Assembly (NCBI GenBank): GCA_937930275.1
Contig: CALGLM010000245.1
Span: 1-17,335, forward strand
Direction of reading: 5' to 3'
Length of the DNA: 17,335 nucleotides
Source: an uncultured Ignavibacteria bacterium
GTDB lineage: Bacteria > Bacteroidota > Ignavibacteria > Ignavibacteriales > Melioribacteraceae
Position numbers and translations under genes: made by a program. The notes below the pieces were generated by a model, which had not been told where the DNA came from, ran no database searches, and worked only from the letters and a program-made list of their open reading frames with translations. Positions 1 through 8,191 of the stretch are shown one piece after another. Numbering within the stretch: the stretch's first letter is position 1; the number at the start of each line of letters is the position of its first letter.

Positions 1-2167
1 TTATATCAAAATCGCTTGAAATTGTATTTGGAATAATCCAATTATATTGTTTAGGAGCAGATGATATTCCTTGTATAATGTTAGTCCAATTACCGCTTCC
101 TGCCCTATACGATAAATTAATATTGGATATATTTGTAGAACTCCAAGTAATTGTTATTGGCTGTCCGGGTAAAAATCCTTCGCCTCCGTTAGGATACGTA
201 AGTGTAAGTTCTGCAATTGAAAAAGAATTATCGCTTTGGTCATTAATAGTTATTGGGGCATATGCATCAGAAATTCTGATTTTTGCAGTTCCGTTTACAA
301 TATTTGGCACCTGCCAAGAAAATGTACCGCTCGCAGCCGGATATTCAAATCCTCCCGGAATTGTCATATAATTAATTCCGCCGTCAAGTGAGTATTCAAG
401 TCTAACATTTTGAATACTTGAACTTCCGTTCCATCTTATTTGATATATACCGTTACCAATTAGTTTTTCGCCGCCGTTCGGTTTTATTAAATTAAGGTAA
501 CCTACTCTAAAATAGCCGTCACTAATAACACTATTAGACGGGGTATCGGTAGTAGTCAATCTTATTTGGCAATACTGTCCCGATAAATTTGCCGGAGTTG
601 TCCAATTATAAGATCCTAAACTTGCTTGAATCGGGTTATTATTATTTATCGGTTGCCAATCTGCATCATTTTCGGTTTTATATGCTAAGCGAATGTTTGA
701 AATTGTTGATGATGAAGTCCAAGAAATATTAACTACAGCACCGCTTTTAAAAACATCCGCATTTAAAGGCGAAGTAATTTGCAAATTACTTACTGTAAAA
801 CTACTGCTAACAGATTGCAATCCACCCGAGTTTGTTTCCGCATCACTAATCTTTATTTTAACATTTGTAGATGCCAATGTAGAAGGGATTGACCACGGAT
901 AAGAACCGGAAGAAGCTTCATAGTTTGAATTTATAAGTAACCAATTTGTTCCGTTATCTGTAGTATATTCCAACTTAACAAGTCTAATACCGTTATAGCT
1001 CCAAGTAATATTTTGTTGAGTTCCGGCTTGCCAAACAACACCGTTCGGTGCAATTAATGTTATACTACCTATAGTAAACGTCCCATCCGAAACATAAGTA
1101 TAATTAGAATTAGTTAAACTTGTAATTCTAATTTTACCTTCATTTGTAGGAGTATTGGGAACTAAATAAGTATAACTTTGATTTGTACCTGGAATATTAG
1201 TAGCAATTTCCGACCAATTTACACCGTTATTCGTAGAAATTTCCAGCTTAACATTATCGGTGATATTAGTTGACCATTGAATATTTACCGAATTACCTAT
1301 TTTCCAACCGGTAGAATCATCAGGGGTAGTAATAAATAGTTTAGTAAGACTAAAATAATTATTGCTGATATCATAAATACCGGGTTCGTTAGAATCTGAT
1401 ATTCTAATTAACCCTGTACTTGTGCCCGCATTTGGTACAGTCCAATTATATGAATTGGGCGTAGCCGCATAATTATTAATAATATTATTCCAGCTAACTC
1501 CCGCATCGGTCGAGTATTCTAATTTAACCGTAGTAACGCTTAAACTATTCCAAGTTATAGAGTGACTTGTGCCGTTAAACCAGTTTTCACCTCCGTTGGG
1601 TGAACTTAAATTTAATCTTGCAATTCTAAAATAGTCTGTTGTGTAAGAAAATATCGGCTTATCATAATTTTTAATCCTAATTTTATTAAACCTTGAAGGA
1701 TTATCCGGCACTGTATATAAATATTTTCCTACCGAAGCATCAACCCGTTTTATAGAAGTAAAACTTCCGTTATTAAAACTTATCTCAATATCTATAGAAT
1801 CAATATCACTGCTTGCAACCCATTTTATTGTGTCTACTCTTCCCGTTTGGAAAGATATTGAAGGACCCGGAGCAGTAATTATCATTTTTGTAAGAGTCAA
1901 TTTATTATCACTAATATCAAATAACGCGGGATTACCGTTTTCGGAAACTTGTATTCTAAATTCTTGAGATGGAGTAATATTTTCAGGAATGTTCCACCAA
2001 TATTGTTGCCAACTGGCAGCATACCCTGTTGTAATATTGTTCCAATTTAATCCGTTATCTGTCGAGTAGCTTATATCAACAAATGCAACTTCGCTGCTAT
2101 TCCACTTAATTACTTGTTCAGTCCCTGCTTGCCAAATTTCTCCTCCGTTAGGGCTTGTTAAAGTTAT
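1..2167 (-). repeat. Eight tandem Ig-like protein repeats
   Basis: Repeat boundaries in the DNA are, in reading order: 2167-1883, 1882-1613, 1612-1337, 1336-1061, 1060-782, 781-494, 493-206 and 205-1 (the last cut by the edge). Repeats 1, 3, 7 and 8 keep PNGGE at the start; repeat 5 has PNG; repeats 2, 4 and 6 have lost it but keep the hydrophobic strand pattern. Repeat 6 carries the only Cys in the repeat array. The copies are diverged at both protein and DNA level, so the array is old rather than a recent slippage expansion. Confidence 0.85.
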
Positions 2168-2296
2168 GGATTTTGCTTTGGGTTCCATTACTTTATTTGC
2201 AGCAAAAATATCGTTTTCCACAAAACTAATATTAGCTTTAAGATGAAGAATAAAAAAGATTGAAAAGATATAAAAAATTAATCGTCTATTTTTCAT
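1..2296 (-). CDS. Secreted Ig-like repeat protein (Kre9/KNH-like repeats), C-terminus beyond window
   Basis: The frame is open from an ATG at 2296 to the left edge without a stop: 765 complete codons, 3' end missing. The N-terminus is a signal peptide (Lys-Asn-Arg-Arg, then a hydrophobic stretch to about residue 19, likely cleaved after LKA at 21). From residue 44 the visible protein is eight consecutive Ig-like repeats of 90-96 residues. The recurring pattern is PNGGE, then W..G, ItW, vkLEYStDnG..W..I, Y.W.vPn and kirIsD. It resembles the Kre9/KNH family of Ig-like domains (Ser-Thr-rich GPI-anchored family) common in large secreted proteins of this bacterial group, which often end in a type IX sorting domain; that end is not visible. 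A GAGGAG ribosome binding site lies about 10 bases before the ATG, and the gene follows the last barrel gene by 25 bp, so it is probably the last visible gene of the gldL operon. Role inferred: surface adhesin or secretion substrate. Confidence 0.85.
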   Translation of the reverse strand, partial: MKNRRLIFYIFSIFFILHLKANISFVENDIFAANKVMEPKAKSITLTSPNGGEIWQAGTEQVIKWNSSEVAFVDISYSTDNGLNWNNITTGYAASWQQYWWNIPENITPSQEFRIQVSENGNPALFDISDNKLTLTKMIITAPGPSISFQTGRVDTIKWVASSDIDSIDIEISFNNGSFTSIKRVDASVGKYLYTVPDNPSRFNKIRIKNYDKPIFSYTTDYFRIARLNLSSPNGGENWFNGTSHSITWNSLSVTTVKLEYSTDAGVSWNNIINNYAATPNSYNWTVPNAGTSTGLIRISDSNEPGIYDISNNYFSLTKLFITTPDDSTGWKIGNSVNIQWSTNITDNVKLEISTNNGVNWSEIATNIPGTNQSYTYLVPNTPTNEGKIRITSLTNSNYTYVSDGTFTIGSITLIAPNGVVWQAGTQQNITWSYNGIRLVKLEYTTDNGTNWLLINSNYEASSGSYPWSIPSTLASTNVKIKISDAETNSGGLQSVSSSFTVSNLQITSPLNADVFKSGAVVNISWTSSSTISNIRLAYKTENDADWQPINNNNPIQASLGSYNWTTPANLSGQYCQIRLTTTDTPSNSVISDGYFRVGYLNLIKPNGGEKLIGNGIYQIRWNGSSSIQNVRLEYSLDGGINYMTIPGGFEYPAASGTFSWQVPNIVNGTAKIRISDAYAPITINDQSDNSFSIAELTLTYPNGGEGFLPGQPITITWSSTNISNINLSYRAGSGNWTNIIQGISSAPKQYNWIIPNTISSDFDI

Positions 2297-2321
2297 AGTA
2301 AAATTACTCCTCAGTGAGCTG

Positions 2322-3704
2322 CTAATAATTAATCCTAATTATGGGTGAAAAAACTAAATAATTCTCAAACCTAAAGAAAGGCAATCCGCCGCTTGGTTTA
2401 ACTAAAGCCCTAAAATACTTAAAGTCGAAACCAATCGTATTGCTAATCATAACTTGAGTTTTTAATCCCGCATAAAAATTTGATTCTACAAAATCGTAGT
2501 TCAACTGTAAATAAACTCTGTGCTGTAATAAACCTGCAAAGTTTTCAATTCCGGCTTCTCCTACAACCATTGTTCTAAATTTTGTACCGTCTCTATCAAC
2601 GTCAATAAGGAGAATTTTTTGAGGGTCTAAGTAGTAATTTGCAAAATCCACTATCGATACACCTAATCCTACATTAAATGCCCCTAAATCCATTAAATTA
2701 GTCAAGTTTTTATACTTAACAATAAAATTAAAATAATTTCTGTTTGAAAAAAATTGTGAAATGTAATTAATATCATAATTTTTTGATTCATACATACTAA
2801 GCGCAAATTTACCGTCAATATGTAAATCAACTTTATTTAGTTGTGGCCATATTAGCTTAAGTGGATTGCCGTCAAAATGAATGAAAAAATTATTACCGCT
2901 ACTAAACACTCTTCGTCCGTATTCTCCCTCCGAAAAATTAAACGCCGGCCATCTTGCATCAACAGTTAAGCCAAATTCAACATTGTAGGCGCTGTTTGGT
3001 TGGTTGTTTATTAAGTAATCAATATATCTTAATTTTAAGCCGATTATGTAATGCGGATCGTACCAACCAGGTAACAATGCATAATCGTTACCCCATTTAC
3101 CAAATGCTGAAATCAAAAACTTATTTTTATCATTAGTTGTTAAATTATAAAATCGTAATTCAGGATTATGAATATTTAAATAAATATCAAACTTATACCC
3201 TTCTTTGGAATCATAAAATGATTTAGATAAATCAGTATGAGCATACATCCGTGATTTCAAATCATCGTAAACTTTTTCACCTAAAATTGATTTGATAAAA
3301 ACCGGATCATTAAACTCATCAAAAAAATAAGTTCTTAGTGTATCTTGACCATACGAAGATTCTGTGAAAAATCGTAATAATTCAATCTCGTTATCGTAAT
3401 AACGTTTTTTTAGCTCAATAAATACATAACCGCCAAAAATATCTTCAATCAACGCTTTTAATGTATCTGAAGACGGTTTTTTACCTTCAATTCTTAATGC
3501 GTTACTTACAACAAAACGATTAAATATTTCACGAACAAACATAGGATCGGTTAATGTCCATGTTTTCTTTAAGTCGTTAAATGCTAAAGTATTATACTCA
3601 AGGTTTCTATATATTTTTTCAATATATTCTATCTTTTCTTCAGTTGTTACCTGAGCAAATATATTAGCAACTAAAAATATATAAAATAGTAAAAATTTTT
3701 TCAT
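2322..3704 (-). CDS. Predicted outer-membrane beta-barrel protein, type B copy 2
   Basis: A 460-residue exported protein of a family I do not recognise. It has a signal peptide with likely cleavage after IFA17, leaving Gln at +1. A helical N-terminal region (about 20-110) contains NLEYNT (34-39), DLKK.W (44-49) and DP.FVRE. After about residue 160 come alternating short strands rich in Tyr/Phe, ending FSPIIRINY; a C-terminal aromatic residue is typical of proteins inserted by the Bam machinery. It is a clear paralog of the protein encoded at 6620-5241. The ATG at 3704 is chosen over an in-frame GTG at 3710 because it aligns with the MKKF start of the paralog. It follows A2 by 15 bp and precedes the Ig-repeat gene by 25 bp. 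Likely an outer-membrane partner of the adjacent GldLM-type motor; that function is inferred from context only. Confidence 0.75.
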   Translation of the reverse strand: MKKFLLFYIFLVANIFAQVTTEEKIEYIEKIYRNLEYNTLAFNDLKKTWTLTDPMFVREIFNRFVVSNALRIEGKKPSSDTLKALIEDIFGGYVFIELKKRYYDNEIELLRFFTESSYGQDTLRTYFFDEFNDPVFIKSILGEKVYDDLKSRMYAHTDLSKSFYDSKEGYKFDIYLNIHNPELRFYNLTTNDKNKFLISAFGKWGNDYALLPGWYDPHYIIGLKLRYIDYLINNQPNSAYNVEFGLTVDARWPAFNFSEGEYGRRVFSSGNNFFIHFDGNPLKLIWPQLNKVDLHIDGKFALSMYESKNYDINYISQFFSNRNYFNFIVKYKNLTNLMDLGAFNVGLGVSIVDFANYYLDPQKILLIDVDRDGTKFRTMVVGEAGIENFAGLLQHRVYLQLNYDFVESNFYAGLKTQVMISNTIGFDFKYFRALVKPSGGLPFFRFENYLVFSPIIRINY

Positions 3705-3719
3705 AAGCACCGCTATTAT

Positions 3720-5216
3720 TTAAAATCCATAGCGATAATGAATTTGCATCATACCGCCTCCGTCATTTTCCCATTGTTTAACTTTTCTAAACAATGGACC
3801 TGACAAAAATACACCGCCTACTCTAAAAAGATGCGAATCAAATTCAACCACTTTAAACCAAATATCCCCTTTAATAACATTATCATAATATCTAATTCCA
3901 AGATTTATTAATTCGGAATTACGAGGGACAAATGCTAAATTAAATCCAAAAATGGGCTGAATTTTATTCTGCATTAAAAATTCAGCATATTTTCTTTTAT
4001 ATTTCACAGCTTTTACTATATCGTGTGCACCTAAACCAATATCCATTTTCAGTCTAAATTCCGCTTTTTCGGTTGCATTCCAATAAAATGAAAACAAATA
4101 TCTCCATTGTGTGCTTGTAAAATAAGACCAGGTACTATCTCGCCTTCCAAAGTTAACATATGGATTTGAAAAATCCTTTGATCCAAATGAAAAGTATAAA
4201 TTCATAAAAGGGGAATTATAAAGACTGCTTGTGTAAATATCAAAAGCTACACCGCTACTAACATTTAACTTTGGAGGATCGGTAAAAACGAACGGTAACC
4301 GAGTAGCAGCACCCGAAAAATCTAATTTTTGGCGCCCCATCAACCTAATATCCAAAATTATATCTTTTTCAATATCAAGTTCTTTCTCCGAAAATCTTAT
4401 TAAGCCCCTAACGCCAAAACTTGCGCTCATATTTTCATATGGGACTAAATTTAAAAAATCATCTCCAAAATTAAGTTCTGCACTAAGCATGTAATATGGA
4501 AACTGAACAATTTTATGAGTAAATGTAACATGACTTAACGAAGCACTAATTGAAAATTCCGTTTCGGCATCAACCGGTTTTTCTCTTCCCCTTCTTACTA
4601 TATTTACCGGCTTTTGCTTAGGATATTTATGATTAGAATTCATATACATAAAGTTTACAAAATCTTTATTATTTTCACCCGAATAACCTTTACTCTTTTG
4701 AAGATTCTCGTCAATTTTTATTCCCAGTAGAGATTTAGGTTCTTGCTCTTGCAGAGTTGCTACGACAATTCTATAAAGCTCATCGTAAAACTTACGATTA
4801 GTTTTATCAAAATATAATTCCTGCATATCACTGTAACGTAATACTTTTATCGTATCATAAGTTGTGCTACTTTGCATATCGATAATTGCATCCTCGCTTG
4901 CTCCCCCGCCTGAAGAGTTAACTGTAGTTATATATAATAAAACAACCGAATCAATTTCGATTGTTTCTTTTATAAACACAATATTATATACATGCTTTTC
5001 ATCAAAACTAACCGTTTCTTTTCCAAAGTCTATCGGAATGTTTTTTAAATAAGGAAGCTCGGCATCAGTAGGTGTAAAAGTAATGGCATATAAGTCAAGA
5101 TACTTTGAATCCTTATCAAGTTTTTTTTCAACTTTTCGGTAAACATCCCATAAATTTTGAGCAAAAACAGTAGAACAAACAAAGAATACAAACAGAATTA
5201 ATAACTGTTTTTTCAT
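3720..5216 (-). CDS. Predicted outer-membrane beta-barrel protein, type A copy 2
   Basis: A 498-residue exported protein, family not recognised. The signal peptide ends VFA19 before Gln20. Residues 20-160 look like a mixed periplasmic domain starting with a charged helix (WDVYRKVEKKLDKD). A polar linker holds NNKDF (182-186), and from about 220 there is a strand-rich region with SLSHVTFTHKI (226-236), MNLYFSF and FSFYWN, ending GGGMMQIHYRYGF with a C-terminal aromatic, as in outer-membrane barrels. It is a paralog of the protein at 8173-6632, about 15 residues shorter. No convincing Shine-Dalgarno sequence is seen before the ATG at 5216, unlike several neighbours, so its translation may depend on coupling to B1, which stops 24 bp upstream. 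Confidence 0.75.
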   Translation of the reverse strand: MKKQLLILFVFFVCSTVFAQNLWDVYRKVEKKLDKDSKYLDLYAITFTPTDAELPYLKNIPIDFGKETVSFDEKHVYNIVFIKETIEIDSVVLLYITTVNSSGGGASEDAIIDMQSSTTYDTIKVLRYSDMQELYFDKTNRKFYDELYRIVVATLQEQEPKSLLGIKIDENLQKSKGYSGENNKDFVNFMYMNSNHKYPKQKPVNIVRRGREKPVDAETEFSISASLSHVTFTHKIVQFPYYMLSAELNFGDDFLNLVPYENMSASFGVRGLIRFSEKELDIEKDIILDIRLMGRQKLDFSGAATRLPFVFTDPPKLNVSSGVAFDIYTSSLYNSPFMNLYFSFGSKDFSNPYVNFGRRDSTWSYFTSTQWRYLFSFYWNATEKAEFRLKMDIGLGAHDIVKAVKYKRKYAEFLMQNKIQPIFGFNLAFVPRNSELINLGIRYYDNVIKGDIWFKVVEFDSHLFRVGGVFLSGPLFRKVKQWENDGGGMMQIHYRYGF

Positions 5217-5240
5217 TTTTTAGTATTGTTTAAGTGTAAA

Positions 5241-6620
5241 TTAATAATTAATCTTAATTATGGGTGAAAAAACAAGATATTTATCAGTTCTGTATGGATA
5301 CTTAGTTTGATTTACGCTAAAACCTGAATAATATGCTGCCGAAAGTCCGAATGTATCATCAAGCATAAAAGTAACATCAAAACCAAAATATCCAAATCCT
5401 TCTGTTCCGTAACTAAATACTAATTTTGATTCATGTTGTAATAAACCTCCTCGTTTGGTCAATCCAATATCCGCTTGAACAAAATGAGTAAATTTATCAA
5501 AAAAATCATTTTTATCTAAATCAACTAATTTAGTTTTCCTCGGATCAACTTCATAACGATATAAAGAATGTGTAGCAACACCTAAACCGGCTTCTAACAT
5601 CCCTAAATCAAAAACATTTGCTAAATCTCGTTTCGTAAAGTTTAAAATAAAATAATCCCTAACCGAGTAAAATTGAGTAGTTTTGGAAAATCCGAATTGA
5701 CTATTTTTATAATCTCCAAAGGTTAACTGCCCTTCTAAATTCATGTATAATTTTGGAAACGATGGGAAAATATACTCTGATAAATTTCCGTTAATCTTAA
5801 AATATATTGTTTGTCCGGATTTAAGTAAACTTCCTTTTGGTAAATCGCTTACAAAAGGTTTACCGGCTTCTTGTGTTGTTCCTAAAGCTACTTTATATGT
5901 ATAATCTGCAGGATCGGCACTCAAAACTTTATAATAAGTTAATTGTAATCCTACTGTATAATCAGGAGAAAACCAACCGGGCAAAAAGATACGTTTATTT
6001 CCCCAATTACCTATCAAAGAAACAAGATATTTATTTCTCTGATTGCTTGTAGTTGACCAAAACATCACTTCAGGATTAAGTAGATTAAAATTTAGGTTAA
6101 AGTAATATCCGGGTTTTACGTCAAATACTTCTTTTGTTACGTCAGCAAAAAAATACTGTTGTTTTTGAATCTTTTCATACAAATTGGATTGTATAATTTC
6201 ACGTAAAGCAAAAGGATCTTCAACGGGGTCAAACAATGGCTGAGGGTTTTCGTTCAATAGTTCATAAGAAGGAATAAATGCAAAATATTCCAATTCGTCA
6301 TCGTAAAATCTTTTACGAACGTCAATAACTATATCACCGTCAAAAATACCTTTCGATTTTTGTTTAATTACTTCAGATGAAGCAGGTTTGCCGTTTATAC
6401 GTAATTCGTTATTAATAATAAAACGGCTATATACATCACGAACAAAATCAGGGTCATTGATAAACCATTTTTTCTTTAAGTCATCATACGCAATTGTATT
6501 ATACTCTAAGTTAATATAAATCTTTTTAAGCTCGGTAATTAAAGTGGAGTCCACCTCTTGCGCTTTAACAAAGTAAGAGCTAAAAAGCGTTAAAAATATT
6601 ATGTAATAAAACTTTTTCAT
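5241..6620 (-). CDS. Predicted outer-membrane beta-barrel protein, type B copy 1
   Basis: A 459-residue exported protein, family not recognised, paralogous to the protein at 3704-2322. The signal peptide ends VKA20 before Gln21. An N-terminal helical region has NLEYNT (37-42), DLKKKW (47-52) and DPDFVRDVYSRF (56-67), followed by a strand-rich barrel-like part with LLNPE, GNWGN, LPGWFSP and the closing FSPIIKINY. A GTG at 6632 is in frame, but the Shine-Dalgarno GGAGA lies inside the codons that start would use, and translation from the ATG at 6620 gives a standard MKKF signal peptide, so I place the start at 6620. This leaves an 11-bp gap after A1. Probable outer-membrane component working with A1. 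Confidence 0.77.
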   Translation of the reverse strand: MKKFYYIIFLTLFSSYFVKAQEVDSTLITELKKIYINLEYNTIAYDDLKKKWFINDPDFVRDVYSRFIINNELRINGKPASSEVIKQKSKGIFDGDIVIDVRKRFYDDELEYFAFIPSYELLNENPQPLFDPVEDPFALREIIQSNLYEKIQKQQYFFADVTKEVFDVKPGYYFNLNFNLLNPEVMFWSTTSNQRNKYLVSLIGNWGNKRIFLPGWFSPDYTVGLQLTYYKVLSADPADYTYKVALGTTQEAGKPFVSDLPKGSLLKSGQTIYFKINGNLSEYIFPSFPKLYMNLEGQLTFGDYKNSQFGFSKTTQFYSVRDYFILNFTKRDLANVFDLGMLEAGLGVATHSLYRYEVDPRKTKLVDLDKNDFFDKFTHFVQADIGLTKRGGLLQHESKLVFSYGTEGFGYFGFDVTFMLDDTFGLSAAYYSGFSVNQTKYPYRTDKYLVFSPIIKINY

Positions 6621-6625
6621 AAATT

Positions 6626-6630
6626 TCTCC
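6626..6630 (-). promoter_or_regulatory. Ribosome binding site deciding the type B copy 1 start
   Basis: GGAGA reads on the minus strand five bases before the ATG at 6620. It falls within the apparent extension to the GTG at 6632, so it supports the shorter product. Confidence 0.7.
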
Positions 6631-6631
6631 A

Positions 6632-8173
6632 CTAATTAATACCTAAACGATAACGTAACTGAAACATTGCTCCGCCTTCAGTTTCCCAAGCGCGTTTTTG
6701 TCTTGCAAAAGGAGCTGTTATATAGTTTACTTCAAATCTAAAACGATGAATTGAATATAAGTCCACTAATTTTATCCATGCCCAAATATTTGCGTGATTA
6801 TCAAACAATCTTAAACTTGCACCTAATAAGGGATCTTTAGGAACAAAATTATAATGGAAAACCACAACAGGCATAAATTTGTCTTGTATTAATCTTGCAC
6901 TCTTAAAGTTCAATTTTGTATCGTATTTTGCTTCATAAATGTTGTAATAAGCAGCTCCTACATCCATTCCAAATCTATGAACTAATTTTTCGCTTGAGTT
7001 CCAGAAAAACGAAAAAGAAAGTTCGGCTTGATTTGTAGTGTGATAAGCTACATATCCGCCTGCAATATTTCTATAAGCATTAGGATCTTTAAATTCATCC
7101 CCGGCAATCGAGACGTATAAATTCATTGTCGGTAACGAAAAAGGCTTTGTCATGGTCAAATCCATGCTTAAACCGGTACCAAAATTTAGTAGCGGAGAAT
7201 CGCCTGAAGAAAACGGATTATTTTCGGCAATGTATCTACCGTCTAAAAATGATGTTTTCGGCATTTTTATTCGAGCCATCAAAAGAGCATCAATATAATT
7301 AGATAAATAAGGATTAGGATTTTCGTCCATTCTAAAAAGTAATTTTGCACCGACACCTAACGTCATATTTTCCCAAGGAATTACATTCATCAATCTTTCC
7401 CTTGTACTTAACATTACGCTTGCACCGCCGGTTTCCCCAAATGACATAATTTTATGCGAAAAGCTAATATGAGAAAAACTTGCATCAATACTATAAGTAA
7501 ACTCATCTTCTTTTTTAGTTTGACGACCAAAAGTCTGTTTAGCTTCCGAAATTTTAGGATACCATTGTGCAGCAGTGTTTACTGTTACATAATTATAAAA
7601 ATCTTTGTTATCTCTTGATGACATACCAATACTTGTAGTCACGTCTCTATCAGGTTGAATTTTTAGCAACGTAGGAGGAGGAGCATCTGATTCCTCCCTT
7701 TCTTTAAGATCGGCATAAACAAGAGAACGTAAAAAAGAATAGAGAGGAGGATGATTTAATTTTAAATTGTACATATCCAAAAAATTTAAAACACGACTAA
7801 TATCCTCCTGTTGAGTTGTTGATAAGCCGCTTATTAGCTCGTCTCCTTCAGCGGAAGTGGTCTCAATTTTTGTCAAATAGAGCAAATAAACAGAATCGAT
7901 ATCCAACCCTTGCTTAAGATACACAAGACGATACCTTATATTTCCTCTATCAGAAAATGAAAAAGGTTCTCGCCCGTCAACTCTCGGAAATACATTCCTA
8001 AAAGAAGGAATTGCCTGAAAATCCGGAGTAATATCCAGATAATTCAAATTAAGGTAATTTTTATCTCTTCTTAATTTTGCGTCAATTCTTTTTTCGAATT
8101 CATCCAAGGTCTGAGAATACCCCAAATCGACAAGGCACAAGAGAATAATTAAGTAATAAATTAATCTATACAT
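6632..8173 (-). CDS. Predicted outer-membrane beta-barrel protein, type A copy 1
   Basis: A 513-residue exported protein, family not recognised, paralogous to the protein at 5216-3720. The signal peptide (1-20) ends GYS before Gln21; the Cys at 13 is not in a proper lipobox, so it is not called a lipoprotein. Residues 21-160 form a mixed periplasmic region that opens with a basic/acidic helix (FEKRIDAKLRRDK). A polar linker contains DNKDF (188-192), then comes a strand-rich region from about 225 with SHISFSHKI (234-242), MNLYVS and FSFFWNSSEK, ending MFQLRYRLGIN. Alternating aromatic strands and the basic/aromatic C-terminus fit an outer-membrane barrel. AGAGGAAG directly precedes the ATG. 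It follows the GldM-like C part by 18 bp, which makes it the first outer-membrane gene after the motor genes. It is not PorP/SprF: the usual mature N-terminus of that family is absent. Confidence 0.77.
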   Translation of the reverse strand: MYRLIYYLIILLCLVDLGYSQTLDEFEKRIDAKLRRDKNYLNLNYLDITPDFQAIPSFRNVFPRVDGREPFSFSDRGNIRYRLVYLKQGLDIDSVYLLYLTKIETTSAEGDELISGLSTTQQEDISRVLNFLDMYNLKLNHPPLYSFLRSLVYADLKEREESDAPPPTLLKIQPDRDVTTSIGMSSRDNKDFYNYVTVNTAAQWYPKISEAKQTFGRQTKKEDEFTYSIDASFSHISFSHKIMSFGETGGASVMLSTRERLMNVIPWENMTLGVGAKLLFRMDENPNPYLSNYIDALLMARIKMPKTSFLDGRYIAENNPFSSGDSPLLNFGTGLSMDLTMTKPFSLPTMNLYVSIAGDEFKDPNAYRNIAGGYVAYHTTNQAELSFSFFWNSSEKLVHRFGMDVGAAYYNIYEAKYDTKLNFKSARLIQDKFMPVVVFHYNFVPKDPLLGASLRLFDNHANIWAWIKLVDLYSIHRFRFEVNYITAPFARQKRAWETEGGAMFQLRYRLGIN

Positions 8174-8191
8174 CTTCCTCTCTGCAAATAA

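Larger units (their letters stand above)
2322..8173 (-). repeat. Tandem duplication of a two-gene outer-membrane cassette (A1-B1-A2-B2)
   Basis: Two gene types alternate: A1 (8173-6632), B1 (6620-5241), A2 (5216-3720), B2 (3704-2322). A1 and A2 share NKDF, SHI/SHV..HKI, MNLY.S, FSF.WN..EK, FVP and a closing W...GG.M.Q..YR.G. B1 and B2 share NLEYNT, DLKK.W, DP.FVR...RF, LPGW..P and an identical YLVFSPII.INY end. Both pairs keep the same order and orientation with gaps of 11-24 bp. Duplication of a unit containing both genes, followed by strong divergence, is the simplest explanation. Confidence 0.85.

Noticed and set aside
78..902. Plus-strand open frames in the first kilobase
   Set aside because: They are antisense to the continuous Ig-repeat frame, lack ribosome sites and encode no recognisable protein.
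1..2167. The regular repeats as a CRISPR array or DNA satellite
   Set aside because: Similarity is at protein level with 270-290-base units in one open frame; there are no identical short repeats with unique spacers.
5217..5240. A regulatory hairpin or promoter between the two A-B pairs
   Set aside because: The 24-base gap is plain AT-rich sequence without an inverted repeat or promoter-like pair.
6621..6632. GTG start at 6632 for type B copy 1
   Set aside because: The Shine-Dalgarno GGAGA would be inside the coding sequence; the ATG at 6620 fits it and the paralog.
3720..8173. Type A proteins as PorP/SprF or PorV
   Set aside because: The characteristic mature N-terminal pattern of PorP/SprF is missing and the proteins are longer, with a separate N-terminal domain; no PorV features are seen.
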